From Taeniopygia guttata (taxonomy: Eukaryota; Chordata; Aves; Passeriformes; Estrildidae): DNA of 64,000 nucleotides. A model generated the notes under the pieces. It worked only from the letters and a program-made list of their open reading frames with translations. It was not told where the DNA came from and searched no databases. The stretch covers positions 91,234,501 to 91,298,500 of the forward strand of contig NC_133024.1 of NCBI RefSeq assembly GCF_048771995.1. Direction: 5' to 3'. Position numbers and translations under genes: made by a program. Of the stretch, positions 1-14,014 are shown in pieces; position 1 is the stretch's first letter, and every line of letters starts with the position of its first letter.

Positions 1-3000
1 GCCTTTAGGGCCTACCCAAAAGCAGAAATACTGTCACCACGTCTTTACTTTAAACCAATGGAGCCTATTGACACTATGCTCTGATTGAGCTCAGAGTCCA
101 GTCTGCTGCCACATCTTTGGCTATCTTAATCTTAGCAGTCAAATTTTTTTGTTAGCATTTGCTTTGATGAGGCAATCCTGTGTTACAAGCTTTATCACAG
201 TCACTCGTGCTTTTCTAGCTTTTACCCTGGCTATGATCTTTAGGTGGAAATATACAGAGAGTCCTCCGGCAAGTCTGCAGTAGCCCAAAATGTAGCTCTG
301 CTTCTGCACTCCCGAGAGCATCAATTCAAGAGCTGCCTTTGTCTTCTAAGTGCAGTTCAGGATAATGGCATTGATCTGCTACATTCTTTATACTTTCAGA
401 AACCAGTAAATGTCTCTGCTTTTGGCAGAGATGAATGTAAAATGAAAGTCCTTGCCACTAAGGGCTTAGTCTAAATCACAGATGATGGAAAATGAAGGTT
501 AGACCTGAGAAAGGAAGAAATGAAGCAGGACAATAGGCTGCAGCGCAGTCACATTTAGGCTCCCTCCACAGGAAGAAATCTATTTTAATTGCCATTTCAA
601 AAGTTTTATTCACATTTAATAAGGTCTGAGAAAGAAATGAAGGACAAAAATTTAACAGTGAGAAATCAAAATTACTAAAATGAATGAAAATGTTTTGAAT
701 TTAAACAAGCAAAAAAAGGGAGCTGAGATTCTTGGATGCTTTTAAACAAATGTATAATGAATGAACAGTATTTTCCAAATTCTGTCCTGTATTTTGTTAG
801 CATGAGTTGGAGTAAGTACTTTTTTAACACTGCAAGCAAATCAGTGGCTCCCCTGTGGCAGGACTTGGGGGAGGGGAGTTGGCAGTGAGCTCCACCATTT
901 CAGGCCAGATGCAGAGAAAGCTGTGTCCTGCAAGCTGAAATATCAGATGCAGATCCCCAGCTGGTGGAAGATGTTGCAGCTCCCTTAAAGTTGATGAATC
1001 TATGACATTTTTAAACAGCGAGCTCAACAATTTGCAAAGGGCTCTGATCACAGCGGACTGACATGACCATCCATAAAAAAGGCAAATTGGATTCTAAACT
1101 GTATCTGATGAAGAATTTTGGGCAGATTAAATCTAAGAGTGTTACTGAGTCATCAGTAGAAATTCGTTTGGATTATAGCACAGAAACTTGGACACTTGTT
1201 CTCTGGAAAAACTAAATCACACAGCAATTGAGTCATTAGAAGACTGACAGTGATCTTATGGGAACTCAGCTTGTTTGCCCTGGTGAAACAAAGCCTGAGA
1301 AAGGGTACAGGAGGGCTGTCTATAAATACACCAGTGGGTAAATATCACAGATAGGCATGCAGCTATTTAAGTTTCAGGACAATTCTAGCACAAGAGCAAA
1401 TGGATATAAACAGGTTCTGAATGAATTTGTGCTGGAAATCAGAAAAACATACTTGCTTCTTCTAGCTATAAAAATTTTCAGTGCTGATAAGAGCGAGCAG
1501 GGCAATTAAGCCAGCTGTTTTTAGAGGGGTGCATAATGTGCAGTTTAAAGGGATTCCATGGCTTGACTGCAGCAGCAGGGACTGGACATTGCCCAGGCTC
1601 TGTTCCCCAGCAGACTGTGCGTTACGCCTACCAGAATCAAAGTGGGCCAAGCATTCATCATGATGGATAAGGTTTAGTGAGAGAAGTCAAATAAGCAGAA
1701 CCACAGTCAAAGCCATTCTCTCACTCTGAGCGAATGCTAATGACACTTGTTCATTGCTGTTTGGAAAATGCATTTAGTAAACTAGGTTAATGGAAGAAAA
1801 CCCTCTTCTCTGAGATACAGGCTCACAGAGTTGGAAGCTACATAGTGACCCTCGGATTTTATTTTAGAGTCCTTTTGTATTCAGATTTTTCAATTCTATA
1901 AAAGTTTACTATAGATCAATGCCTCTTTTGTTTTTAAACACACAGCAATTACCAGAGTGAAGTAGCATCCTGCTACTCCACTGCCTGTTCTCCACTTTAC
2001 TCCAAAATCCTCAGCAGTAGACAGACAGTTTTGAAGACATTTTTGAAATGTGGGCAGGTAGAAGGGCAGCACAGGGAGTGGGACAGAGGAAGAGAACACA
2101 GGTGATAGAAGCTTTTAGTCAATGCATTGAGCAGGAGCATCAAAATATACAGCTCTTCCATCAGTGTATTTATGACAAGATTTCCACACTTTGCTCAGAT
2201 AAAGAGAAGGAGAACTGATATTGATGGGATTGGTTGCCTGGTGAGGTTTGCAAGAGGATTCTTATTCACAGTTTTGTGTAAGCGGTCAACATTTGAAACA
2301 TTTGATAAAACTGTAAAACTGGATTAGCCCCCATTCAGGGGAAATTGCTAAATTGCCGTCTCCCTGTAGGACAGCAAGTGTCACCATCTGCTGGGTCACC
2401 CTTGTGCTTTTCTGGGCGTGGGGGTTGCACTTGCTGTCACTGACAGCAGGACATGCTCAGGGGAGGGGTTTGGGAACCCCTGGCACCCGGCCAGAGGCCC
2501 AGCCTGGCACACAGCGGAGCTCGGCAGAACATCTATGGCTCGATCAGGCTTTCAAGAGCTCTCTGGACTACTTTTGCAAGAGACCACGTGAGCTGATGGA
2601 GCTGTTATTTTTAGTCCTAGAGTACTGTTTGCTGACTATGGCTGTTTCCTATGCAGTAGGTACTGAAGGGCCAAGGCACTAGAAACCTTCTAATAATTGA
2701 ACAATAAATGTTACAGTCAATAAATGTCATCCTCTGCCTTACAGTTAGCATCTGCACTGTTCCAGTCCGTATTTATGTTATGTTACGTTATGTTATGTTA
2801 TATGTTACATGTTATTATATTAATTTGGCTTACAGACATTTGTATCATCACCAGTTTACTTCAGATTTATTTGTGACACTCTCAATCAGTAGTAAGATGG
2901 TCTTCTAGTGCTCCTTTTGAAAGAAACCAAATACTAGGTCCTGCTGGAGGCTCACCTAGCTTATGGGAGCCTTACCTCCCTACACTAAAGGGTTTTCAGG

Positions 3001-3608
3001 GGTGTTGTCACAGGGTGCCAAGAAGAGGGTAGAGGCCCAGTTGTGGAAGCTGCTCAGACAGAATATACAGAGATGGCAACAGCTGAAATCTTGTGCTTTA
3101 ACCCAGAATCTCTGGGCACCCCTGGCTACTTTCATCTTTGCTGATTAAAACTACAGCCACCCAACAAATATGGATGATGATTATTTGGCTCAGCTCTCTA
3201 CCATTTTTTCTTTAAGCTCCCAGTGTTTAAGGACATAATTCTTGTGTATTTTTCCTTGGCTTTTATAGCCCTGTTGGCAGCAATTATATATCTTAGTGCA
3301 CTTAATTTTGGCCAAATAAAACTAAGAAGTATACTCTGATAAATTAGTAGTCATTTGACAAGCATCTTACCAAACAAAGTCTTTCAGAGGGCTTGAATCC
3401 TAAAGATCTACAGTGTTATAAAAGCCAAGGTGCACATACAGTTACACCAGAGCTGATTAGAAAGGAGAAATAAGTATCACTGGCATGCTTAATTTCCTAG
3501 AATTCTCAAGCTCAGGCAACACCACCATTTAGCAAACAGATCTCTGTAAGGTCTGCCCTCATAGGCCATATTCTCCCCGCCATATTCTCCTTGCAGCCTT
3601 TCTTATTT
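1..3608. other. Intergenic, no gene recognised
   Basis: AT-rich sequence. A GC-richer patch at about 2360-2600 has an open frame of 109 codons (2353-2682), but the translation is not recognisable and its composition looks like chance. No exon with credible splice sites plus a family match was found. Confidence 0.7.
2770..2816. repeat. Imperfect (TTATG)n repeat
   Basis: Repeated TTATG units with point changes (TTACG, TTACATG), typical of an ageing pentanucleotide repeat. Confidence 0.85.
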
Positions 3609-3790
3609 GAACTGGAACAGGCTACCTGGGGAAGTGGTGGAGTCACTCTCTCTGGAAGTGTTCAAAAAACAAGTAGTCATGGCATTTCACAATATAGTTT
3701 AGTGGCCACGGTGGTATTCAATCCAAGGTTGGACTTGATGATCTTGGAGGTCTTTTAGAACCATAATGATTTCATGAGTCTAGGATTCTA
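3609..3790 (+). mobile_element. CR1 LINE 3' end
   Basis: The stretch contains the classic CR1 3' phrases: GGAACAGGCTACCTGGGGAA, GTGGTGGAGTCAC, GTTGGACTTGATGATCTTGG and AGGTCTTTTAGAACC, ending in a decayed ATTCTA-type terminal repeat. It is about 180 bp and 5'-truncated. Confidence 0.92.
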
Positions 3791-6700
3791 GGTATAATCT
3801 TACCAAAATTATTACCCTACATTTTTATGCCCCTTATAAGGAGAGTATCAGGCTTTCATTGTTTGTTGGCCTTGTGTTAAATCTTATGTTTCCAACCAGT
3901 TAGCTTTTAAACACAGGAACTAGACTATGAAACATTGAAAGAAACCTGGGCTGAAGACTGCCTGAAATTTTTGTCTCATTTTTCTTTATCCAAGTTTTCT
4001 ATGCTCCCAGTGGAGAGTTTGTGTATTCATGTAAAGTCTATTTTGAAGACAGCTCTGCAGCCATTGCTGTCACATGTTTCAGCTAATTTCCAGAAGTTCC
4101 AGCTATTTATCAGATATAGCTACAGAAAGAGACAACATTGCATAGGTAAGAGATTTTTTTAAATAAAACAAAGTAAGATTTTCAGTGTTTACCTTGAATT
4201 TTCTAGGACACCTTCAAAGCACTGCAGATCTCTGTAATTTCAGCATGTTACATGCGATGTCTTGATGTGATATTTATAAACCTGTACTAGATTAATCAGT
4301 AATCGATATCATGGATTGACTCTATACCTAGTTATCTTTCAACCTGAAGAGTGTTCAGTCCCATCTCTGTCAAGAATCTCTATCTGATCAGTGAAACAGA
4401 CTATGATAAATGCTGTGTTAAAAAGCTTCCTTCTTTACTAATTGGACTGGACTTGGAAACCAGAGGTTTCCTGGGAGCATTGCCTATTTTCCTCATAATT
4501 ATTTGCATATTCAGTTCAACAGCAAAACAAGTCTGTAATTGTTCATTTCAGAAATTAAAATCTCCTTATCATGTATGTCAGTCGGAAGAAAATGTGTAAA
4601 CACTGCATCAATGCCAAGTAGTACTAAATCGGTACTACCTGCACTAATTTAGGATTAGGAAGTGTATTAAACAATAACTTAAGAAGCAAAGGATGTTAAG
4701 GGAAGGAAATTTGCTGGAGATATTGTTTAATGCATCCATGTTAGTACAAGGAAAAATTTTTCTTCTACTCAACATGTAAATTACATTCACTGTCTAATTA
4801 CACCAATTGAGGCAATCTTAGGTAATTTAACATTAAGAAATGTTTTGTAACCAATTTGTATTTGATGTTTAACTTACAACAGTATCGACATAATGTTAAC
4901 ATTTAATAATCTGGGTGGGATCAGATGTGAGCCAAATGTGATCCTTCTGCTTTGATGTCTGACATAAGTAATGTACACAAGAGGTGTTCAAATACTGCTT
5001 GCTGTGCTGCTGTGGCTTGAATGTCACAGCTTAATGCCAGTGGGAAGAAATAGCACCACCAAAATAACTTGAATCCACCTATTTAACCTTCCAAATATAT
5101 ACTAGGAAATGGGATAAAGACTAAAAAAAATGTTGTGTGGCAGTAAAAAAAAAAAAAAAAAAAAAGCACCTGAAATAGAGTGTAGTTATCACCATTCAAA
5201 CCCACGTTATTTTCTCATGATTTTGTTCCACCCAAACTCACAAGACTGTCTGGACCAGTAATGATTAGGTTTACACCACTACATTACATTATAAAGATTT
5301 GGTCAAGTCCTTCTTTAAAACAGGATCATTTAATTAACTAACACAGAATTCAAAACAGCAAAGTTCACACTGAAGCAAATTTGTCCAAAGTAAATACGAA
5401 TTTTACATGAGGAAAAAGTAACAAAAAAATTTAAAGCCCACTTCTGACTTTTTCCCTACCCTAAATTTCAGTACAAATCAAAGGATGCCCTAAACATGAA
5501 GTATAAAATCTCATATTATTGTTTATTCAAAAGATGTCACTGCAGCAGACAAATTTAAACTCTGGTAACTTCTATGGATGAGAACAAACCAGTCTATAAA
5601 ACTTGTACCTGAATAATATTTAAAAAGTAATTTTCTTGGGTGCAGTTTCCCAGGCTGAGGAGTTGATTATACAAACCTGTATGGAATGAGCAGACACATG
5701 AGAGACAAACTGTCACCAGCTCTATTCCACCTTTGATTCCAAGCTCAGACAACATAACATATATGGCACAGATGAGGCTGAGGAACCAGAAAGGAGGTCT
5801 TTGACAAATGGGCTCCCTTGTGCAGTTTCAACATTTTGTTCTTGACAAGAAAGCTGTTCAGAAGTTAACTCCAAGTTTGGAGTTGTTTTCTAAACCAGCA
5901 GGGAGAAAAATGCCTTTGGCTACCATCACACCTGTACAAATGTACTATTTTTGCTCAAATGAATATAAAAATAGTCTTTTAAATAAACTTTCATACATAT
6001 ATGAAATATTTCAAAGGAAAAGGCAAGCGTTGCTGTTTCCTGCCATTCATACAGTTCTGAAATGGCAAATCAGAAGTTAGAGGCAGCATTCACTGCTGAT
6101 ACTGCGTGAAAAGAGGAACTGGGCTGTTTACCAGTGCCAGTGAAGGCACACCCCTCTGAATCTGCACTTAACATCCTTCCAGGAAGGATGCTGCTTGGCT
6201 GCTACAAAAGACTGCTCATACATCACCAAACAACACTGCACTATCCTGAACTGTAGAAGAACTGCACAAGAATGAAAGAAACACTGATACAAGAAGACTG
6301 TACATTTCCCAAGCTTCATAGCTCATTATGTTGAATACTAAGTTTCATTTTTGCCAGTTAAAAGGCAGTGGAGAGAACTGTGACGGGACCTTTATAGGGA
6401 TTTTCCCTCCTTAGTGTCTCCTATTGTCTTTAATGCATGAAGAAATAATTCATGTTCAGGGGAAATTGTTCTGAATTTCTCCGGATTTTGAATACTGATG
6501 TAAACAAAGGTTGTCTTTATGTGAAGTTGCAACAAATTTTGAATTGATAAATGCAACATTGGTTTGGACCATAGCTAAAGATCATGCATATGTAAAAAAA
6601 AAAGAAGTGAAAGAAATAAAATTATGAGTTCTGCAACAATGTGAGGTCTTTATCTATGCTCTTTCAGCTAGTATGCAACTTGATTCCAAGAAAGGGTGTA

Positions 6701-8229
6701 AGCCTTTGAAGACTCCAACTGGAGAGAATTATGAATCAAGTAGTTAAACACCGTATAGACTTATTTAAACATTACACAAGAACAGACTGTAATGTATTCG
6801 ATTTAAACAATAGCAGCCACAAAGAGATCCCATATTTTTTATTCAGTCCTAGATAAACACATTAATATCTTTGCCTTAACAACTGTAAGAGCAGATCTTC
6901 TGTAGTAGTAATGAAACACCTTTGGATATTGTGTGACAAGGCTGGGATAGTCTTATTCACATGGAGATTGGCTTTACTCCTCAAAGAGACACAGCAGGAC
7001 TGTTTGAGGAGCAGGTACTGTTCCACAAAATAAATAGATCAAAATTTTAGCCCAAGACACTTTTGTTTAAGGCTTTGTTTGTACTTTTTAGTTTGCAAAG
7101 TACAAGATAATTTGCTTTATTTTAAAGTATATTTTAGGGGTGTATTTATTAAACTGTATAGGTTATCTGAAATATACATATTTTTACATTTAACTTATGG
7201 CCAAATAACCTAATGAAATGAGAAAGGCGCATCATGCCTGCAAGACTACAAAGCTGGCTATAATTTAGCATCCTCTTCCAGAATTAAAATAAAAACCAAG
7301 CAAACAAACTTTGAAATATTTACACTTTTTGTAGTCAAATATTGTTCTTTTACTAGGTTTGTAAACACTAAAATCTCACATAAGCAAATTCAGCTTCCAC
7401 AAAGGCATTTAATTGTTTACTGCAAATCACAGCTGTATATCTTTTTGATCACCATTCAAGCCAAGAGAAATCCTGTTTCAAGTTAAGAGACCTAAAAATG
7501 ACTGTCACAAAATATTCACTTTTAGACCATGAACTTTGAAACTGCCCTTTAGTCGTAAGTCTAAAAATAAATTTTACAAACCCAATGTGCTACAACTGTA
7601 CTTCCTGTAACATTTGTTCATGATTGAGTTATCTCACTTACACAGGATGTGCTCAGATGAAATGGAAACTGTCCCTCCATGACAGCCAGCTGAGCTCCCA
7701 AAATAAGGGTGAGTTTTTTGACCACGGCACAATTAAGCCTCAGCTTTCTACTTAGGCATGGAGGTATAAATACACTGACAGCAGGAATGCTGCAAATAAT
7801 CTGAATATTCAGTTAATAATATTGAAACTTATTCTAGAAGCAAATGAGATGTGCAGACAGTGTTTCCTTTAAAGGCTTTGGACAATGCAAGCTTACAATT
7901 GGATCCATATCCCACCTGGTCATTAAGTACCATGATCTGTTTAAACACACAGAAAGTGTGGGGCACTGGTAGCAAGGAGAAGTGGAAAAGACTTTTTGAG
8001 AGAGACATTTAAAGTGATGCTGACCTCTAAATACAAGCTACACATATGGAGACTAAGCAAAAATATTGAATTGAAGAAAACTCATATAAGTAGCCTGAAG
8101 CAAAAGGGAAAAAAAAATTAAAACTTTTAAATCATACAAAAATTTTATCTTCATCAACCCCCTGTTGCCTTGAGCACTCAGAAAGTAGCCAGTTTGGCTA
8201 CTGTGGTTTATTCCTCTCTTGCTTGTAAG
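3791..8229. other. Intergenic, no gene recognised
   Basis: AT-rich non-coding sequence with the poly(A) run at 5145-5165. It includes a short perfect inverted repeat CATCCTTCC-A-GGAAGGATG at 6172-6190, whose centre TTCCAGGAA fits a STAT-type half-site pair. Nothing else stands out. Confidence 0.7.
5145..5165 (+). repeat. Poly(A) run, 21 bp
   Basis: Twenty-one consecutive A. No retrocopy body was recognised upstream, so I treat it as a simple repeat. Confidence 0.9.
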
Positions 8230-8565
8230 GCCATTATTCCCACTTGAGGGGCTAGCTCTGGAGGAGTATCTCCTGCTCTGGGCACCCCACTACTGGAGAT
8301 TTGCTGACAATCTAGAGTCAATCCAGCACAGGGCCGCAAAGATGGTCCAGGGGCTGAAGCACACTATCCAAAAGGAGAGGCTGGGAAAGCTGGGCTTGCT
8401 CCACCTGGGAAACTCCTGGGTCTATGTTTTCTCATGTAGAGGAGACCACATGCTTGTATTTACTCAAAACTCAACTTACAATTACCTATAAGCCTTGCTG
8501 GACTGGCAGCAGGACTAGAGACCTCCAGTGTTTCCTTCTGACCTAAATTATTCCACAATGCTGTT
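8230..8565 (+). mobile_element. CR1 LINE 3' fragment
   Basis: The translated stretch IQHRAAKMVQGLKH, then KERLGKLGLLHLG, corresponds to the C-terminus of CR1 ORF2. At 8506-8560, GGACTAGAGACCTCCAGTGT, then CCTTCTGACCTAAATTATTC, matches the CR1 3' end. The open frame from 8219 to 8491 is therefore transposon remains and not a host gene. Confidence 0.8.
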
Positions 8566-9394
8566 CCGGGATTATGTGAGGTGAAATGATCCAGGTTTGT
8601 CTTGAAGGGAGCACAGATGTTTCATGGTGGGAAGCTGGGCATGGAAGGCAAGTGCTATTGCCCAGCAAGAGCTGTCTTTTAGGGGCAGACTACTCAGACT
8701 CTCCACCAGCTGGTAGTACAGACCATCTAGCTAATCCCAAATTAAAGCTTTCTGAGAGACAAGATACATGGCCCTGCTGCACAAAGCTGTTTCTACAGAA
8801 GGAATGGCAGATGCATGAAATCATCTGGTCTGACATCCTGTAAACAGAGGCAAATTAAAGGGATACCTGTACTTACTTGCTTTTCATTCTGGAGAGCTGA
8901 AAATGGAAATCAGTCTCTAAAAAACAGCAAAATAAAACATTTGAGTTCCAATGACTTAACAAAAATTTTTTGTTGTACTGACCTTAAAAATCCTGTGTCT
9001 TTACCAGTTAATAAATAATTTAGATAAAATACAAAACCAAGTATTGATGTTTCACTATCAAGAAGTTACTCATTTGTGAAGATTCTAACTCCAAGTATTT
9101 GAGTCAAAAATGAAGGAACAGTAAGAATAATAGATACATGTGCTAATGAAGCTACTGATAATAGCAAGGGGAAAGTGAGAATGCAAGGCAGGAACAACAG
9201 CACAGTACACAAAATATATGACCTCTGCAAAAAAATGGAACATATCTTCAGATACGTAGAAGGATTATTGCAAAACATATGGAAAGAATGTGTTTTTCAT
9301 GTCTCTGGTGCATGCAATGAAAAGGAACTGCAGGAAGGTAAATTCAGATTGAACATGGGGAAATGTCCTTACAGGTTTGCTGGAGAGATACCGT

Positions 9395-9530
9395 AACCTT
9401 AGCATTGTTAGCAACCTTTCAGAAAACACTAGACAAGTATCTGTCAGAAGGGATATACATGTTCCTGCCTGGCAACAGAAAGATGCACTAGATGAACTTT
9501 GATGTCCTTTCAAGACAAATGATTTCACAC
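9395..9530 (+). mobile_element. Probable ancient CR1 3' end
   Basis: AACACTAGACAAGTATCTGTC followed by a diverged version of the CR1 end (CACTAGATGAACTTTGATGTCC) suggests a very old copy. Divergence is high, so this is tentative. Confidence 0.45.
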
Positions 9531-10864
9531 AGAAACTTATATATATCACACAATTAAAAAATCCATTAAAAAACTCCTAAATCTAAATTATAATCTAGAA
9601 TACAATCTGAACTAGAATTACAACTATAAAGATCAGTAATCAATGAATTTTAGAGAAAAATAACCAGTCTTTCCTTGTGAGAGTATTTGCTCATGGGAAT
9701 TCATAGTAATCACCTTCACATTAAAAAACCCCAAAACATATAGGAATAAGATCAAGGCATTTTAATGCTCAGTATTGAATAAGCAGATGAGACAGCATCC
9801 CCTTATCAAGCAGAACCCTCGTGACTCTGACTTGAGACGTGACCTGTGTTGTGGAGAATGTCAGGCTAAATGATCATCATTCTCACTTCTGCTCTTAAAA
9901 TGCAGGCATAAAACAGGATTTCTCTTTGGTCACCAAAGACCAGGAAGACTGAAACAGTTATGGTGATTGCATATGATTTTCCAGGACAAAAAGTTGCATT
10001 CACAAGAATGTCTCTAATCTACTCATCAAGAATATGCAAGGAAAGAAAACAAAACAAAAAAATCCCAAACTAACATATCCTTCCTGATAAAATGAACCTC
10101 TTGGTGTTAGCAAGACTCTGTAGGATTTCTTTAGCAGGATGATTTTAGGCGACCAGCATCCTTTTTCCTTTCTCTTCCCCTCACCTATTTCAAGAGGTTA
10201 CCTCATCCAGACATCTAATAAAATCACAAAAGCTGAAAAGCATAGGACACTGAGCTCACTGATGTTCTTAGCAGTGCCTCGTAATGGTTACTCTTACAGT
10301 GCCTCCCCTTACCAGTAAGATGAGCTCAATGAAGGGGAATTAATTTCATCATGAGACTCTGCCAGAAGAGGCTTCTCCTTCCTGTCCGTTCTGGCACTGA
10401 AAGGCTCTCCCCAACTGTGAAGTGCACACTGCTCAGTACATACAAATTTTGTTCAGGCAGTATTAATTTTGTCCACACTGATTTTACACATACATGTATG
10501 CAAAGCAGCTCAAAATAATACTGCCACTGCATGATTCTCTTAATTCTGTTGCAGTGTAATTGTCCTCCTCTACTTCAGCAGTGGACAAAGGCATTTTTGC
10601 AAACAGTTAAAAATAAGTGTATTTGAAGACTAACCTGTAACAAATAAATAGTAATGAAACAAAACCTACTTATGTGAAGATCTTAAGAAATATCCAAGTA
10701 TTACTAACAATCAAATAAACCTACTGATTTTGTAATTGTTAAAATAAGATTGATAAACAGAATAATCTTTCTCAAGACTTACTGTAAGTGGTATATGAAT
10801 AAACATTATTTTAAACTTCCAGATAAGAAACAAGTCCATTCCACATTGACTTTTCCTTAGCCTT

Positions 10865-10868
<4 letters not shown>

Positions 10869-10926
<58 letters not shown>

Positions 10927-10936
10927 TGTATGTATG
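10869..10936. repeat. Compound microsatellite (TA)n(TATG)n
   Basis: About 15 TA units run directly into about nine TATG/TGTA units, uninterrupted. It probably arose by mutation of one TA to TG followed by slippage, and is expected to be polymorphic. Confidence 0.97.
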
Positions 10937-13900
10937 TGGCAATATTGTTTGCACACATAAAGTGGTGCAAGAAGAAAACAAGCTATTAATTGCTTTTATT
11001 TAGCTGGAAAGTAGCATGGTATATATGGTATATATACACTGTCTTAGATGTCTTTCCTGGCATCAATGCTAGGCACCAAAACCAAAACTGAAGAGAAGGC
11101 TCAAGCTCAAATCCAGGCCTGAGGATCGAACCCCAAAAATAATCATTCCCACTCTTACTCCAGTCACATGGTACATTTCCTACTCTCTTTCTTGGTGTCC
11201 TGTCCCTCCTCTGTATATACTTCACTTATCCTCTGTGGGCTTTTTCCTCATTTTATTTTGTCATTACTAGTAGTTACTGTTGCAACATAGGCTTTTCTGC
11301 ACGGAGGAATTTGACTACACACACACACATAGAAATCAGTAGTTCCTACTGCCCACACCACTTCTGTAACCAGAGTTCAGACCAACTCAGGATTTTAAGG
11401 GATGCAGAATGCTCAAAAGGATCAAATGCAAATTAATGCCATGGCCACTTTAAAAAAATATTTTAAATTTATTTTCAAAAAGAAATGGTATGTTTTGGTT
11501 GGCAGAAAAACTTGTCATTTGGTCTGCTTTTCAAAACTGTCCAGTAAGATTAGTGGAACTGTCTTCTGATGGAAAAATGTGACATTGACCATGTACAAAT
11601 TTGCCTTGAAATCTCCTTTTTAACAAAAAATAGTAGATGTTTTTAAATTTTTCCTTGAGTTTTCAAATTAAAATACTTGGGCTTTCTCAAATTATAAGCC
11701 AGAATCCAGGGAAAATTGTGAATCAAAAATTTTATTTTTTTAGTTGTCCATGCCTTTTAGGGACAAGATTTGCTCAGATGCATTTTCCAGTTTACTCCTG
11801 TCCTTTTATCCCTGTTTTTCAGTTGTGTGGTTTCTGCCAGGGATTGGTAACTACAGTCACAGCAGTTCACAAGCCTGAACAGTCATTCAGACCATTTCCA
11901 AAGTGTAAAGGCTCTGTACCAACTAGAGAAAATAACCCCCAGCCACCTGTTCCAAAGGTAAATGTTAGCTCATGGGTTACAGATTGGGAATCCGTGCTCC
12001 AGCATGGACATGGTGAATCAGCACATCCCTCAGCTGCCTTGACCACAGCCCCAGGTCTTGAGCACTTGCAGAGTCTTCATAACAAGAGTGTGCCAAGTGG
12101 CTCCATGCCAGGCCAGCTCCCCTGTTGCACATCTCTGGAACCTGTACCTAGGAGGACTGCTACTGGTTGTGCCTGAACCTGCCCCAAATTCTTCAAATAA
12201 GCAGCAAGGCCGATGTAGGACAGAGGACTGGAGGGCACATTTTGTGTATAATAAAGCAATGACCAGCCAGAGAAGTGGGAACAGAGACAGCAACTGCAGG
12301 TTAAAAAAAGAAAGGTCTTGTGACTAGTGCATGTGGGCGCTCCACACCCAGACAGGGTTGCCTGAGTTTGATTCACCATTGAAGCACTAGGGTGTCAGCA
12401 TAAAATAGTATACAATCAACACAATCCAAGCAGGCAACAGGTATGTTAAACAAATAGCTGGAAACAATAACAAAAATTTGACAGTGTTGATAGCTGACTA
12501 TTTAACACGTTAGAAACCTCATGAATGACTCACAAACTGCTGCTCAGATATAGTGACAGCATTCAGCTGTCTAGGTCACTCAACTGGACATTTAGCACCA
12601 TCCTTCAAGAGAGTAACATGAACCTGTTACTAAATATGGTCCTAAAGTGTCAGCAGTCCAAAAATGCACTAGTCCTTTTGCTACACTTCAAGAGATTTAC
12701 ATTTGATTGGAAATATTATGCAGATTAAAAAATATCTGCAAAGTGAAGATGCATAGGTACATGGATTATTTGAAACAACACATAAATCAGGACTTTTAGG
12801 AAGCTTGCTCTGCCTAGCCTTCATGCAAGATTTCCAATCATGTAACATGATGTAAAATAGCAGAGAACACAAAGTCTCCCATGTAGGGTAGTGACCCTTT
12901 TCAAGTGGCATAATAAATTCTATACAACCTTATTACATCCACAGACCTGTTTAAATTTTTTAAACTTGTGTATACTTGTATCTTGGTCCTCCAAACAATT
13001 CTGTAAAGAGCAGCATTTGTCCTTTTCAGGACATAATTCTTCTTTAAAATCTACCAAGATAAATTTTCCTAGTTTGCAAAACATGACAGAAATAATATCA
13101 GCACCTCTATGAACTGGCAGAATGTCATCCATCTTTGACCTAGATTTAAGACTTAGCAGAACATAGAAACCCCAGCTCCCTGTCAGCAGATTAAGAGTAA
13201 TAAAATATATTTCTCTGGAGAAGTAGGAGATGAAAAAAATCCACAGTATTCACAAATCTTGCTTCAAATCTTCATTGGAAATGAAAAAAAAAGCTTTAAT
13301 AATTATGAGATTTGCTTCAAAATCATGAGACCTGCTATATGAATAAATTTGGGATAATTTATCTGCCATTGAAATTTTGAGCCTCTAGAGTGTGCTCCAG
13401 CCATATTTTAAAGCATTTCCTCAGAAACTGAAATGTGTAGGTATTTTACGTCCAATGAAAGCTGAGATGCATTCATAAAGGTAATTCAGAACAGAGAAAT
13501 GTGATTTCTTAAAGAATCTGAACATTTGAAAAATATTTTTAAAAATTAATATGATTACATAATTAGTACTACAGTAGAATATTAGAAATATAATAGAGGA
13601 GGAGATAATTAAACTGACAGTAGAAGGCTGAAAATGTATAAGAAAGAAGAAAGGAAGAAAAATTTCTTCTGGTGTCAAAGAACATAAACTCTAGAATTTA
13701 GGGGGTAATTTAGCAAACTACTTGGGGTACCAGTACAGTTATCCACTCAATAAGCATTAATACCAACTGCACCAAAGAGAGGCTTTTCACAATATTGAAC
13801 ACTCTATACCTTTACAAGGTCTGAACTGATTCCTCAAATATAGAGGATTGGCTTGCAAAAAGTTTCAAATTTGCTTTACAACAATTCATTTTCAGCTGCT

Positions 13901-14014
13901 TTCATTTGCCTTCCAAGGCTCTTGCCACATTATTTTTAACATTTCAAGACACTCTGATATCTAAGAATAAAAGGTTTGCTTTTATTTAAAAGAAAACAGG
14001 CTTTTAAACAATAA

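Larger units (their letters stand above)
8566..14014. other. Intergenic, no gene recognised
   Basis: Contains the possible old CR1 end near 9395-9530 and the microsatellite at 10869. A GC-richer stretch at about 11860-12260 overlaps the longest open frame outside the CpG island (179 codons, 11637-12176). I found no family resemblance. Confidence 0.65.

Noticed and set aside
8219..8491. 90-codon + frame
   Set aside because: It is the C-terminus of a CR1 ORF2 fragment.
10869..10936. Possible CRISPR-like or satellite array
   Set aside because: It is a simple TA/TATG microsatellite with no spacers; no CRISPR array is present anywhere in the window.
11104..11136. Perfect B-box-like GGTTCGATCC on the minus strand near 11125
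   Set aside because: There is no A box at a suitable distance and no cloverleaf, so it is not called as a tRNA or SINE.
11637..12176. 179-codon open frame on +
   Set aside because: It is the longest frame outside the CpG island, but about one of this length is expected by chance across six frames of 64 kb. The translation shows no domain, has low-complexity hydrophobic starts and matches no family I know.
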